Assembly (NCBI GenBank): GCA_027886175.1
Contig: JAJNNQ010000075.1
Span: 61,148,001 to 61,212,000, forward strand
Direction: 5' to 3'
DNA: 64,000 nt
DNA from: Phylloscopus collybita
Taxonomy: Eukaryota > Chordata > Aves > Passeriformes > Phylloscopidae
Shown: piece after piece, positions 50,797 through 62,100 of the stretch
Position numbering within the stretch: position 1 is the stretch's first letter
Layout of the letters: each line of letters opens with the position of its first letter
Made by a program: the position numbers and the translations under genes
Notes under the pieces: generated by a model
Database searches by the model: none
The model's input: only the letters and a program-made list of their open reading frames with translations
Told to the model about the DNA's origin: nothing

Positions 50797-53700
50797 TATT
50801 AGCAGATCATGCTGGAGCAGGAGAGGAAGAGGGAAATGGGATGCACCCTGTCATTTTACCTATTAGTCAGAAATCTGTTTCTCTTAGTTTAATTGCTTAA
50901 AACACATGAAAGGCACAAGTTGGTGTGACAGTATTATCATTACTTACCATGATTGTTTTTAGTATTAGCTTCTTTCACTAAGAACCTAAAACAAAACCAG
51001 AGTTTGCATGTGACTTTCTGTCCTCAAATATATAGGATGAGCCTCTCAAGAGCAGAGGTAAAGAACAACATAAACAAAAGTTCTGAAAGTTCAGAACTAT
51101 CATCAGGTTTACAAAATGAGCATTATTATGTGCTTCTCACCATTAGTATAAATATGTGACCATAGTATAATGTTCTGCATCACCAACCAATTTTTATATA
51201 TATGCCTTTTTGCCAAGCAATGGTTAACTGTAAAAGGAAGTGGATTCAGTTTCCAGACATACATACCAAAATGTTTAAGACGTCTTGAACCTTTTACTCC
51301 CAAGCCAGGAAAATTAATCTGCACATCTGGACACTCAAAAGCAAGCAAAGGCTTTCAATTTGCAAAAAGTGTCATTTAGAGGAGGTTTAAAGAGACTTCT
51401 TGAGGAAAGACAGTGCAAGACGACTAACAGAATCCTGGTGAATGGTAGATGAGCCTCCCACACCACAGTGACTCTGGCAAAAATCCTGATGTAGGCCTCC
51501 AGCTCCTATGAAAGACAGAGGGAGCCAAATACTACCTCTTGTCCCATTATGCCCCTGTCTAAGAATCCAGCACTAAATCCAGCTGCTGCCCAAGGTGATC
51601 TCTTGCCTCAGAAGGATATGCAAACCTGCTCTATCCATAGGGGCAATCACAGGTGTGTAGTCAAGGACTGGCTAGCCATCAGTAAAGGGCTTCTCTTCTG
51701 CAGCTGCCTCTTGCTTCAAGGTATGGCCTCACCTGTTGTTTCATGGGAAGAAAGGGAGGAGTGGAGGGAGAAGTGTGAAGTATGTTATCACTCTTAGGGT
51801 CAAAGTGAACGGATGGTACTGCTCCACCGTGATGTTGTGCTATGGCCAAGCTGCACAATCTAGGAGTCAAGAGGCACACACTGGCAAATCCTTCTGGAGT
51901 TTATCAGCTGGTCCTGCTCATCACACACAACAGATGCCTGCCACTGGGATAAAGTGATGATGCAGACTATCCTGTACGGACACATAAACTGGTACCCTTG
52001 GTGGAATTGACAGTGTCATGCTTGTTTAAGGCTGCAGATGTGACATTACAGCATAGAATGACGATCAAGGGTTTGAAAGTGGCCAACAACACCACTTGAG
52101 GCGAACAGCACTCTTGGCAAGACTCCTGTCATCTCTTCCAGCTCTGAAATTGGACAGGATTGTTGGCGTGGTACATTCATTCAGATCCACACTTTTAGGC
52201 ATGGCCAACAGAGGAGATGTTGATGACAGGCAACAAGTGCCAAGAAACAAGATTGATGATTTTTCCTGAAAGAGTGCACCAGATAGCTGACGCCTGACAA
52301 GACTTTGCAGAAATGGGAGATGGCACACTATCCTCCTGCTCCAACATCAGCCAGCTTCCTTCCCCTGAGAACACTTGTCCTGTCGGCAACATTTCAGAGA
52401 AGATAGTAAAAACTGCTCTCTGCCTGGGGTTGGTATGCTGATTTCAAAGCTCAAATGTGCCAGAAGAATTTCTTTAGGATTCCCTAAGGAAAAGACTATA
52501 TGTTCCTTACTTCACTCTGTTTTATTACTGGAATATCAGAATTAGCACCCTAGTGAAAATGACTGAATGCGATCACTTGCACATTCTTCTGCATATGCCA
52601 TCTCAGTCTGTTTTTATTCTGGTTTGTCTCCTTTATTTCTGGAGAGTAAAAGTTCTGCCTTCTTACAAGCTTAGAAAAAAGACAGCAATACCCACCCCTA
52701 GCTCTAGTGGTGAGTATCTGGGAAAGCAAGGGACAAACCCAGAGTGGCCAGAGCTGGAGAAATAAGAGTAAAGGTCTAATGCCATGGAGTTCAGCTGACC
52801 TACCACACCAAAACTTTAGCACTTCATTGCCTTTGAGATAATTTCAGATACTCAACATGAGACCTGTTGGTACTATGCATTTTGTATTTACGAAGGATGC
52901 CAAAATTCATCCCTGATATCTAAAGTGTCCACCAAGGAGTTAAGGCAATTCCATAATTAATTGTATTAAGTGTTTTTTATAATTAACCATAAAATCTAGA
53001 AGTATTTAATATCTAAAGGCAAGAACTACCTTATTCCCCTTCCCCCCCCCAATCAATTAAATCAGTCCCTGTAGCATTGCATCTCCCCTATATTAGCTTT
53101 CTAGCCATTGTTTCTCCTGCAGGACTGCATACCTGGTTTTCATGGGCCATCTCAACACACCATCAATCTCATCACAGAAACACCCAAGAGCAGAGCACTG
53201 CACAGGCTAAGGATTTGTTTTCTACAAAACACATTTTGGATCACAAAGGAAATCACGAAAAGTTTCTGAGTTTTCAGTATGTACCATTTCAGAGCATTTC
53301 TTGATAGTGCAATTATCAATCACTATCTCAAATCTCCTATAAATCACAGTGGAGAAGATGGCAAAGGAACAGTGAAATAATGCTTTGGCTGTATTTGTTC
53401 CACGGAGCCTTGTGCTGCCAAACACCAACTTTGCACCTGTTCCTGAAATGTACCTGCTGAAATGTACCTGAGATAAAGAAAGACCGAACTTCTGGTTTGA
53501 ATGAGGAAAGGGAGGCATTTGGGACAAACTGCAAGATTTTTCAAAAGTGTCTCTGAAGTAAGGAAAAGGTAAAAGAGGAGACATGGAATGAAAGGCCAAG
53601 GATGGCAGCAGAGGAAGGTGAAAGTATTAAATTTGCCAGATGGCCTGGCAGAAGAGGGACTCGAGATGGTGGAATGGTATGTTAAAAAGGCCAGTTGATA

Positions 53701-54298
53701 GAGAGGTAACATGGCATATAACAAAGCTGAACAGCCAGACCCCGTGAGAACAGGCGTAAAGCCCCAAACAACTCGCTTGATGAGGTCTTTGACAGGTCTC
53801 AAGGTTGTTCTGAGTTAGACACATGGGAGAAATACTGACAAGATATCTTCAAGAGACCAAACAACCAAAAAGAGTTTACTGGCAGCTTTAGAAAATCCGA
53901 GAAACCTTGGCAAATGTTTAGTGCAACCTTCAATTAACATACAACACCTCTCGAAGAGTTAACTTGGCCCATTCAATTAAAGAACTCTAAGCCCATTCAG
54001 GTTTAAGTTATTCAAAAGTTTCAAGAAGAGGGAATTAAAAGAGTAAGAAAGAGAAAGAAAGAAAAAAAAAAAAAACAAAACCAAAAACAAAACAGAAAAT
54101 CGACATACAGCTACCAGCTCCAGGATTCCAGCAGTGTTCTGATAGAAATTCCAAGAGGAGGTAGGGTCAAGATGTGTGATTACTTCATGTTTAGCCTTAA
54201 ATACCCATTGGCCTTCCTATCTGCTTCCTATCCTCTAAGCTACAGTATTCCCAAACCTGATTTCTATCAGCATATAAACGTTTAAACCACTATCAGAT
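50797..54298. other. Intergenic region without supported genes
   Basis: No recognisable gene, RNA or dated repeat. It contains the direct repeat GAAATGTACCTG at about 53446/53459 and purine-rich (GAAA)n-like sequence at about 54035-54080. Short frames look random. Confidence 0.45.
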
Positions 54299-54560
54299 TG
54301 TTGTGGTTTAACCCCAGCTGGCAGCTAAGTCCCACACAGCTGCTCACTCACTCCCTGCACCCAGGATGATGGGGAAGAGAATGAGAAAGAAGCATAACAC
54401 TTGTGAGTTAAGAACAGTTTGATAAGTGAAACAAAAACCCAGACAAAACAGTAATACTAACGATGATAATAGTAATAATATAAATAATGAGACAGAGAGA
54501 GAGAGAAAAACAAACCCCAAGAAAGACAAGAATTTCAAGAATTGACAAACACCTGTCTCA
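54299..54560 (+). mobile_element. 5' fragment of an avian LTR (ERVL-like)
   Basis: It begins TGTTGTGGTTTAACCCCAGC. It continues AAGTCCCACACAGCTGCTCA, TGTGAGTTAAGAACAGTTTG and a degenerate (AAT)n/GA-rich stretch, co-linear with the first ~220 bp of the LTR at 17908. The rest of the LTR is missing. Confidence 0.75.
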
Positions 54561-57500
54561 ATTCTCCCCTTCTTGAGAGAGCAAAGTGCTTTTAAATCTA
54601 AAAATTGGGTTGCCATCCTCTTACAATAACCCTGAGGAATGTAGTCTATTCCAGTAACTTCATTTTGTTCATAATATTATCTCAGCTTCTCCCTTTTCCT
54701 TAATTTGAGCTTTTACTGTTAGCACAGTGCATAATATCTTGGTAACACTGGTATTTTAGGAACAAAGTCATGCCCATGAAATACCTACAACCAAACTATT
54801 TTCTGGGGGAAAATGAGAGTGTATAGTACTCCCCACCAAGATTTATATTTTATGGTAGGATAGGCAAGAAGCTGTTGATCGTGCAGAGCTCTCATTCAGT
54901 TGTAAAATCCCTCTATTTCTCAAAATCCTCCATGAGGAACCTGGTAGGTCCAGGTGCTCAAACTGAACATCAAATTACAGTTTACAATAGTCAACTTTCA
55001 AATTCAATGAAAATACAAGAATGTCCCTATGTCTACCTTCCCCTTTGTCACCATATGCATGCACAATTTGCAAGTGCTGTTCTGACAGTTTGAAATTCAT
55101 AAGGACATCCAGAGCATGAGCAAACAATTGCTCTACATCTGTCTTCCACAACATAAGTCAGCTGTGCCCTATCCTTGGTTTACGGGCAGCTGCCCTTTGG
55201 GAAGGGGTGGTTCAAGGCTGCTCCAAGTATCTCAGGAAGCTCTCCACAGAAGAACTGAGAGCTAAGGATATCTCTGACCAGCACCACCTTTTTATTCATC
55301 CACATCACAGCCTGGCACTTATTCCCATATCACTCTGCTTCATATAACGGAGGCTCCTTTAGGAAACAGCCTCATTTGCCCTTCTCAGGTAGGCTCTTGT
55401 TGAGGGCTGTAGAGAAGGAGCAGGTTAGGAGAGGCAGAGAATCAGTGGAGGAGCACTGAGATCAGTTCTTGCCAGCCACACTCACTCCTTATGTTTGCAC
55501 TGTCCAAGTGAGATACGTGCAGGGATGAGATGCACTGGTGTAGCTTCATATCAGATCCATGAGCTTTTGCCTCATAGAAGAAATACTCTCTATCTTATAC
55601 AGGACTCAGAAAAAGATCAGGATGATTCCCCTCTTCAGTGTGGTTGGTTTTGTCCCCTTTGATTTGAGCTTAGCCTCTTTAGCTGTCCTAATCCTCTACT
55701 GGAAAAGCTCCAGAAGAGTCTGATGAATGTGCAATTCCCACTTTATCAGTCAATGCACCAGAGAGAGGAAGGCAGCAGGCAATTTTCTGAAGAGAATATG
55801 GTTACCATACTGTCATAACTCAGAGCCCAAGGTCAAAGGAAGAAGCATTTGGTGCTCCTCTGTTATTGCATCTCTCAGGATGAAACATTTTGGACGCTTA
55901 CCAGAGGAAGTGCTACACACTGTCATGAAAGCTCATGGGCTGTGCAATGCATCACATTCTTCATATATGTGTCAACAAAATTTTTCTCAACTCTGAGCCC
56001 TCTATTGCTATTAACAAAATCCACTGTACTAATGCAGTGATACTTCCACTGTACCTAAATCCAATGTTTCATAACAACTTTACTGACAGCATGGCTTTTA
56101 ATCCAGTTACAGGTCTGCGTAGCAAGGATGGTTACTATTCACTGGAGTACATTATTAAAAATACTTATTTATAATAATATATATTTTCTAAGTGTGTTTT
56201 TCTTTGGGCTTAAAAATCTAGGTTTCAAGTTGCATGCACCCCAAATTTCTGTAACAATGTGGAAAGAAATCATACTAGTGTCTTTCAAGTTAGACATCTG
56301 TTTTGTGGCCACGCTGGGTCTTAAATCAATTTGGTTATAAAAACAAATACTCTTTACAGTATTAAAATAAAAGAATGGGGATGACTTATTGCTTGTTTTT
56401 AGCAACTGACTTGTCTGAGGAAAGATTGACCATGTGGAAGGAACTGACTTAAAAATTCACTGACATGATGCAGTTATTTATTGATTTTTTATAAGCAATA
56501 ATGACTTGTAAGGGCTCTGCTCTGCCTGTTGTTTTAGCACTGTCTTTTAATAAGGAAATCAAGTCTGTTTAACTGACTGTATAATTTCTTACAATGGATG
56601 AATAATATGACAAAGCGTAATTGGTATCTCATAATTTGTTCTTATAAATATTTTCTTATAATTTTCTTTCTGCTTACTTCCATTGAGAAAACAGAGTTTA
56701 GATTTCTAAACAATTTTTTTTTTTTTTTCTCCAGTCTCTACATGACTGAATTAAATGTTTTCCCTTGCATTTTACTGCAATTCACAGCTTCATAGGGTCT
56801 TCTATGTAAGATAGGTCAGGGGAATTGGTTGAAACAGAACTGGAGCACACAGAAGCCAGAGAAGGATGAAAGAAATACCTTGTTATAAGCACTCATCCTT
56901 CTTTTGAGCTCTTAAACACTTTGTTTTTCATCTCCTTTTCTCTGGTGGCTTACAGAGGTGCTTCTGTGCTCCGGGCACCCACTTACACTTTCTGTGCTTT
57001 GACACCAGGTTTTACCCCCACTAAAGTCAACTTTCCCCTTGGCAGGGAAGTGAAGACAAAAGTGAGTGATTTTCAATTCCAAGGTCACTGTCACTTCCAG
57101 AATGATGCTGAGACCTCAGCTCACTGCTGCTCCAGGCACCAGTGAGCAGCAGTTTCAGCCTTTTTTTGCCCCAAGGCTTCCAGACAGGTTTCTCACCTAG
57201 CAAGCAGTAAAGCGGTGGTCCCTGCATGAAGGCAGCAGCAGCACAGCAACCAAAGTTCTCTTCTTCTCTCTGCAGCATTCAGAAGCCTGCAAGGAAACAT
57301 CAGCCTTACCAACCTGCTGCCTTCTAAGGAGTGGTAAATACAAGCAGAAGTAGCTCAGGCAATGAAATTTTTGTTGCTATGTAACGCACTCGGCTGAGGT
57401 TAATAAAGACAATCCTTAGACATATCTAAGTTTGAAGAGGTACCCAATGCCAGCTAAGCACAACATGGAATTAAAAAAAAAAAAAAAAAAAAAAGCCAAC

Positions 57501-59541
57501 AAAATACCCCCAAATCTAAACAAAATACTTGGTCATGAAGATTTTTTTTTTAGCTCTGATTTCACTTCTTCTGCATTTATTATGATCAGTTGATTAAATT
57601 GGGGGCTAAATCCAGAGTGATGACAGCTTGCAGTTTAACAAGAATGTTATCCAAACATCTCATATGCCTTTTTTCCCTCCTTGAAATAGCATAGTTCTGA
57701 AACACTATTCAAAGAAAGTAAGTTAATTTGAAATAGTTTGAAATTGCTAGCTTTGGCAATCTGGAGACTCAGTGTATTTCAATCACTTTGTACTTTCAGA
57801 GTTTATAAAAGCAGTATGGAAGGAATAAGAAGCAACCAGTGCTGCTTCATGAGGAAATGCTTGTGTTTATGAGAATATTAAGAATGTCTGTCTCTTTCTT
57901 CAAATACCGTGTGCCAGTTAAAGGATCAAAAAGAAAACTACATTGGCTTCCAGCTCTTTGCTAGTTCCCTGTACACAATCACCTTCCTTCCCAATAGTTT
58001 AAAAATAAGGGGGAATATTAAAAAAAATAAGCAAAAGGACACAGATGAAAAACTGGTCGGAGTCAAAAAGCTGCAACACTAGAGATAAAATGGATGTTCT
58101 GGTGCTTGAAATTCTGACCATAAGAAGACAGATGAAGATTGGAGTTGATAATTATCTTCCAGAAATCAAATGGGGTTATATGAGAAATTGATGGCATGTG
58201 GTCTTGAAAATGAAGGTGTGGATGAGTTTAAGTTCAGTGTTCAAATCAGCCTTTTGAATGAACATATATTTTCAAGTATATTTTCAAGTTTGGGAGAAAG
58301 AAGACTGGTATTTCAAAGATGCCTGTCTTGAAACTGCATTCAGGAAAATTTTAGTAAGTGGGTGAAGCAGCTACAGTCTATAACTGGTGTTATAGACTAC
58401 CAGTGAGTCTCATGAATGGTCACAGACTGGGGGCTTGCCTTAATAACTCCTCTACATTCCTTGCAGGAAGGAGCAAAGGAGGAGTAAGTAGAGCATTGTC
58501 CCGCTGCATCTATGGTGAGTGATGGAACTTACTGTTCCATTTACAGTTCCATTTTAAAAATAGATGCTGGGCAAGTAAGCAATTAAAATTCAAGAAGGAA
58601 AACAGAAGTATCTGGCAGCCGTTCAGTAAGCCTAACTTGTATAAAAATGATCTGCACATAGCTGGTATAAGTATAAACAGTCAGCAGAACGAGATTATGA
58701 AAAACAATTCTTGCCTGGCAAAGTGTAATTACTTTTAGCAAAATGTAAAATCCAGGGAAGGAAGATAACACAGCACAAACATTCTCTCTGTAGGCTTGGT
58801 CATTCAGCTTTCCATGGAATGAGCTCCCATAAAGCATCTGAACCATCGTCTTTGGACATATCAATGCAGGCAGGCGCAAGTGTCCAAACTCCAAGGTGCA
58901 CATATGCTAGCTTGGGGCCCCAACCCCAGTCAAACAAGCTCAGGAAGAGATTTGTTAGAGCAACCTGAATACCATGTGGTGACACCATTTCTAATTTAAA
59001 GCTGGCTCATGTCTGGTCAATGATCTCTGATGTGTCTTCACACACAAAGACACCTCCTAGCTCGTTCGCTCTCCTCTGCGGCCCTGAGTTCACCAGGAGG
59101 ATCGATGAACAATAGCAGTCCCATGACTGTCTCACCATTATCCAGCACTTTTTGGGTTCCACCCCTCCACCCCCCAATTCTCTTCTGGGTAAATCACTCC
59201 CTGTCAATGGCCTGGCAGCAGAAGAACCATTGTTCCATCTAGTGAAGAGCTATTCAGTGTTGATGGCCTTTGATTTCTCTTTCCAAACATAGGCCTTAAC
59301 TCTGCCAGATAGGATTTTGCTGGTACGGTTATGCTGGCAAATCCTCCTAACTTAAGCACAGTCTGTAGTCCCCAAAGATTTATTGTGGCCCAAGCAGTCA
59401 AACTTACATTCAATCCCATGAAAACAATAAGTGCAGACAATACCAAAAACCACTCAGTGAAGTCCGATATAAAATATATACACTAATTTACAGCGAAGGT
59501 TGCAATCGTAAACAGCATTTGGAGGAAAAGTAAGTAATGAC
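54561..59541. other. Intergenic region without supported genes
   Basis: AT-rich, with a poly-A run at about 57473-57494 and small frames only. No CpG island, tRNA or clear mobile element was recognised. Confidence 0.45.
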
Positions 59542-59620
59542 ATTCACAGTTTGGCACAGACACGCTGCCAGTGTGTCACATCCTGATGGATTGGGGATAT
59601 GTCTGTGTCAAACTATGAAT
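59542..59620 (+). ncRNA. Candidate pre-miRNA-like hairpin
   Basis: Arms 59542-59562 and 59600-59620 pair over 21 positions: 19 Watson-Crick pairs, one G-U and one C-A mismatch. The loop is 37 nt. After a 2x2 internal loop, four further pairs extend the base (59536-59539 with 59623-59626). The 79-nt size fits a microRNA precursor. I do not recognise it as a known microRNA. A small inverted-repeat element relic is the main alternative. The strand is undetermined; plus is arbitrary. Confidence 0.35.
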
Positions 59621-60204
59621 TCCATTTTTGCTTTCTGAATGCCATTTACAATTGCAACTGTCCATGTGGATTATTGCATCTATTTTTATAGCCAAGGCTC
59701 CGTCTGGGAAGATATAACAGAGCAATCAACAACACTGACTGGTTCTATTTTGCTGGAACAATAGTGTTCCTGTGAACTGGGCTCTTCCATCTTTTTGCAC
59801 AGGACAGGAGGCCTGGGGTCTGGGCTTCCCCTCATCTTGAACAACATGGGCAATGGACAGATAGAAGTTTATTTTGCGGGTCCATTTGTCAAAATGCAGT
59901 TTCCCTGCTAAAACCAAGACATGAGCAGTCAAGCCAAAAACTTAATAGTGATCCTGAGGTCAGGCGGTAGGGCACTCCAGAGAGACAGCTCTGAAGAGCT
60001 GGAAAAGCTGGGAAGCCATAAGAGAGTGGTCATGGGGACTGACCATTGAGCTGGGGCCACCCTCCTCACCTGCTGTCCAGGGTGAGAGAGGAGAAGGCTC
60101 AAGTAGTCTCCGGTACTCCTGTTCCTCTCCTTCCCAGTAAGTTAGTGCTCAGGCACTGCATTTTTGTTCAGTCTGTACCACAAGAAACTTGAGAGTAGAG
60201 CTTC

Positions 60205-60440
60205 ATACGGATGAAACATCTATTAGGTCATTCAGACTAGATGAAAAGAAGAGAGTGTTTTACCGTGAGGGTTGTGAAACCTTGGAACATATCATCCAGA
60301 GAGGTGGTAGATGCTCCATCCATGGAAATGTTCAAGGTCCATTTGGATGAGCAACCTGATCGAGCTGAAGATGCTCCTGCCATTTGCAGGTGGGTTGGAC
60401 TAATGATCTGTGAAAACCCTTCCAGCCCAGACTATTTTAT
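60205..60440 (+). mobile_element. CR1 LINE, 3' end
   Basis: Landmarks of the CR1 3' region are GGGTTGTGAAACCTTGGAAC, CCAGAGAGGTGGTAGATGCT, CATGGAAATGTTCAAGGTCC, CCATTTGCAGGTGGGTTGGA and CTAATGATCTGTG. It lies in plus orientation and is diverged. No coding capacity. Confidence 0.88.
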
Positions 60441-60889
60441 CATTAGCAAAAGAAGAATTCTTCGCTTTCCTACATTGCACGTATAGGACAGAAAATATAT
60501 TTCCCCCCCTATATTCCTGCCATCTATACCTTGGTAATTGACCTTTCCCGGAGGACTGCCTGTGGATATAGATCACAGACAGCTGAGGCACGGTGTCTGG
60601 GATGAAGGCAGGGGGTGCAGTGCACTGCTGTCTGATGGGTGGTACCTGCCATTGCATCTTCGTCTGAGGGGACACCTCAGCAGTCCAGGTCTGAGGAGCA
60701 GCAGTTTGTCCCCACAGCAACCAGCCCCAGAAGTCTGCTGGGGGTTCAAAGTTTGGATCTCCTCTCCCAGGACTGGCACCTCACCAAGGAGAGGACTGCT
60801 TTTCACTTTGTTACTTTGAATTTTCTGCATCAGCCTGCTCCGGTTTCATCTGCCCTCTCCTTAAGCCTCCCATACGAGCGCCACTTTAG

Positions 60890-62100
60890 GTACTTGCCGC
60901 ACTCCAGCGCCTAACACCGCGCGCAGAAGGCCTCCGCTTGACAGGGATCCCTTGCTGCTTCCAGCACAAAACAGTGATCCGTCGGCAAAGCGTTCTGGGG
61001 AAATAAAGCAAACACTGATAGTTCAAGAAATTATCCCAGCTGCTAATCGGCTTCCATGAGAGGCCGGTAAGCGCGGTGCTGTGCTGAAGGCATCGGTGAT
61101 GCCGAGGGAGCTGTGCTGATGCCGCGGGAACCGCGCAAGACGACAAGCGCAGCGACCCCGGGGCCGTGCGGAGCGGCAGCCGCGGGGCAGAGGCGCCGGT
61201 GCCGGGGAGACTGAGGCTGTTCCAGACATCCGCGAGGCGGGGAAGGACGCGCACGGCACTTTTCCCTCCAAACTTCTCGGGATAGCCGGGCTGCGCGGGC
61301 AGGTGCACCGCACGGCGGGCAGCGGGGTCCCGGCTCCTCCCGGCTCCCCCGTGGATCCCGCGGCAGGCGCGGCGGGGTCGGGCGCCGAGCGCCGCGGTGC
61401 CTCCCGGCGGATCCCGGCGGATCCCGGCCCAGCTCCCGCTGGCCGCGGCCGCGGAGCCGCCGCAGCAGCGCCCTCTGGCGCCGGCGGGGCGCGGCGGGCG
61501 CGGATCGCGTGCGAGCGGGCAGCGGCGGCTCGCCCCGTCCCTCGGCCGCCCGCCCGCCACCTGGATCACGAGGGACGCGGCGCCCGAGCATCCTCCCCAC
61601 CCCCGGCGCCCTCCGGCCCGCTGCCGCCGCTCGCTCCCGCACCTCGCCCTGCGCCGCGGCCGGGGGCTGCCGCTCGCCCGGAGAAACTTTGCACCCCCGG
61701 GTCGTGGCGGGGACCGTGGGGTAAGTCGCTGCATCCCGAGAGGTCGCGGCGGGCAGGAGAGGCTTCAGCCCGAGCTGTGCGCGGGGACCGGGTGACTGTC
61801 GGCTCCGGCCGCCTCGCCCCTCGCTGTCTCCGGGGTGCCGGCGGTCCCCCCGCCCGTGCCGGCGGCGCCGGGACCGCAGCCGCGCGGGACGCGCCTCGCT
61901 TTTTCCAGCCGGGCGCCGGTGACGGTCCGCAGCTCCCAGGCGGGAGCCCCGGCGGGTGCCGGTGCCGGCCGACGCTCGGATGGGTGATGCCCAAGCGGTG
62001 CCTCTCTGTCCCGAGGGCTGAAGCCGGGGCGGCGGAGGTCTCCGTCGCGGCGCCTTGGCCACATCCTTTCCACTGACTCTTCGAGAGACCTTTCGAGGGG
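60890..62100. promoter_or_regulatory. Large CpG island, promoter of an unidentified gene
   Basis: About 1.2 kb, very CpG-rich, densest at 61150-62050. Long frames on both strands are composition artefacts with no recognisable domain. The donor gtaagtcg at 61721 suggests a plus-strand transcript start inside the island. TMEFF1 is expected downstream of MSANTD3 in vertebrates, but its signal-peptide/follistatin first exon is not seen here. Confidence 0.75.
61500..61720 (+). other. Candidate non-coding first exon ending at a strong donor
   Basis: ACCGTGGG|gtaagtcg gives a near-consensus donor at 61721 within the CpG island. No matching coding start is recognisable upstream, so this is likely a 5' UTR exon whose partner lies beyond 64000. 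The left border is arbitrary. Confidence 0.4.

Noticed and set aside
58583..59207. Possible retroviral or retrogene remnant on the minus strand
   Set aside because: Short frames broken by stops; nothing specific could be recognised.
59204..59446. 80-codon hydrophobic minus-strand frame
   Set aside because: No supporting splice sites, stops on both sides, no family recognised. It may be chance or an old element relic.
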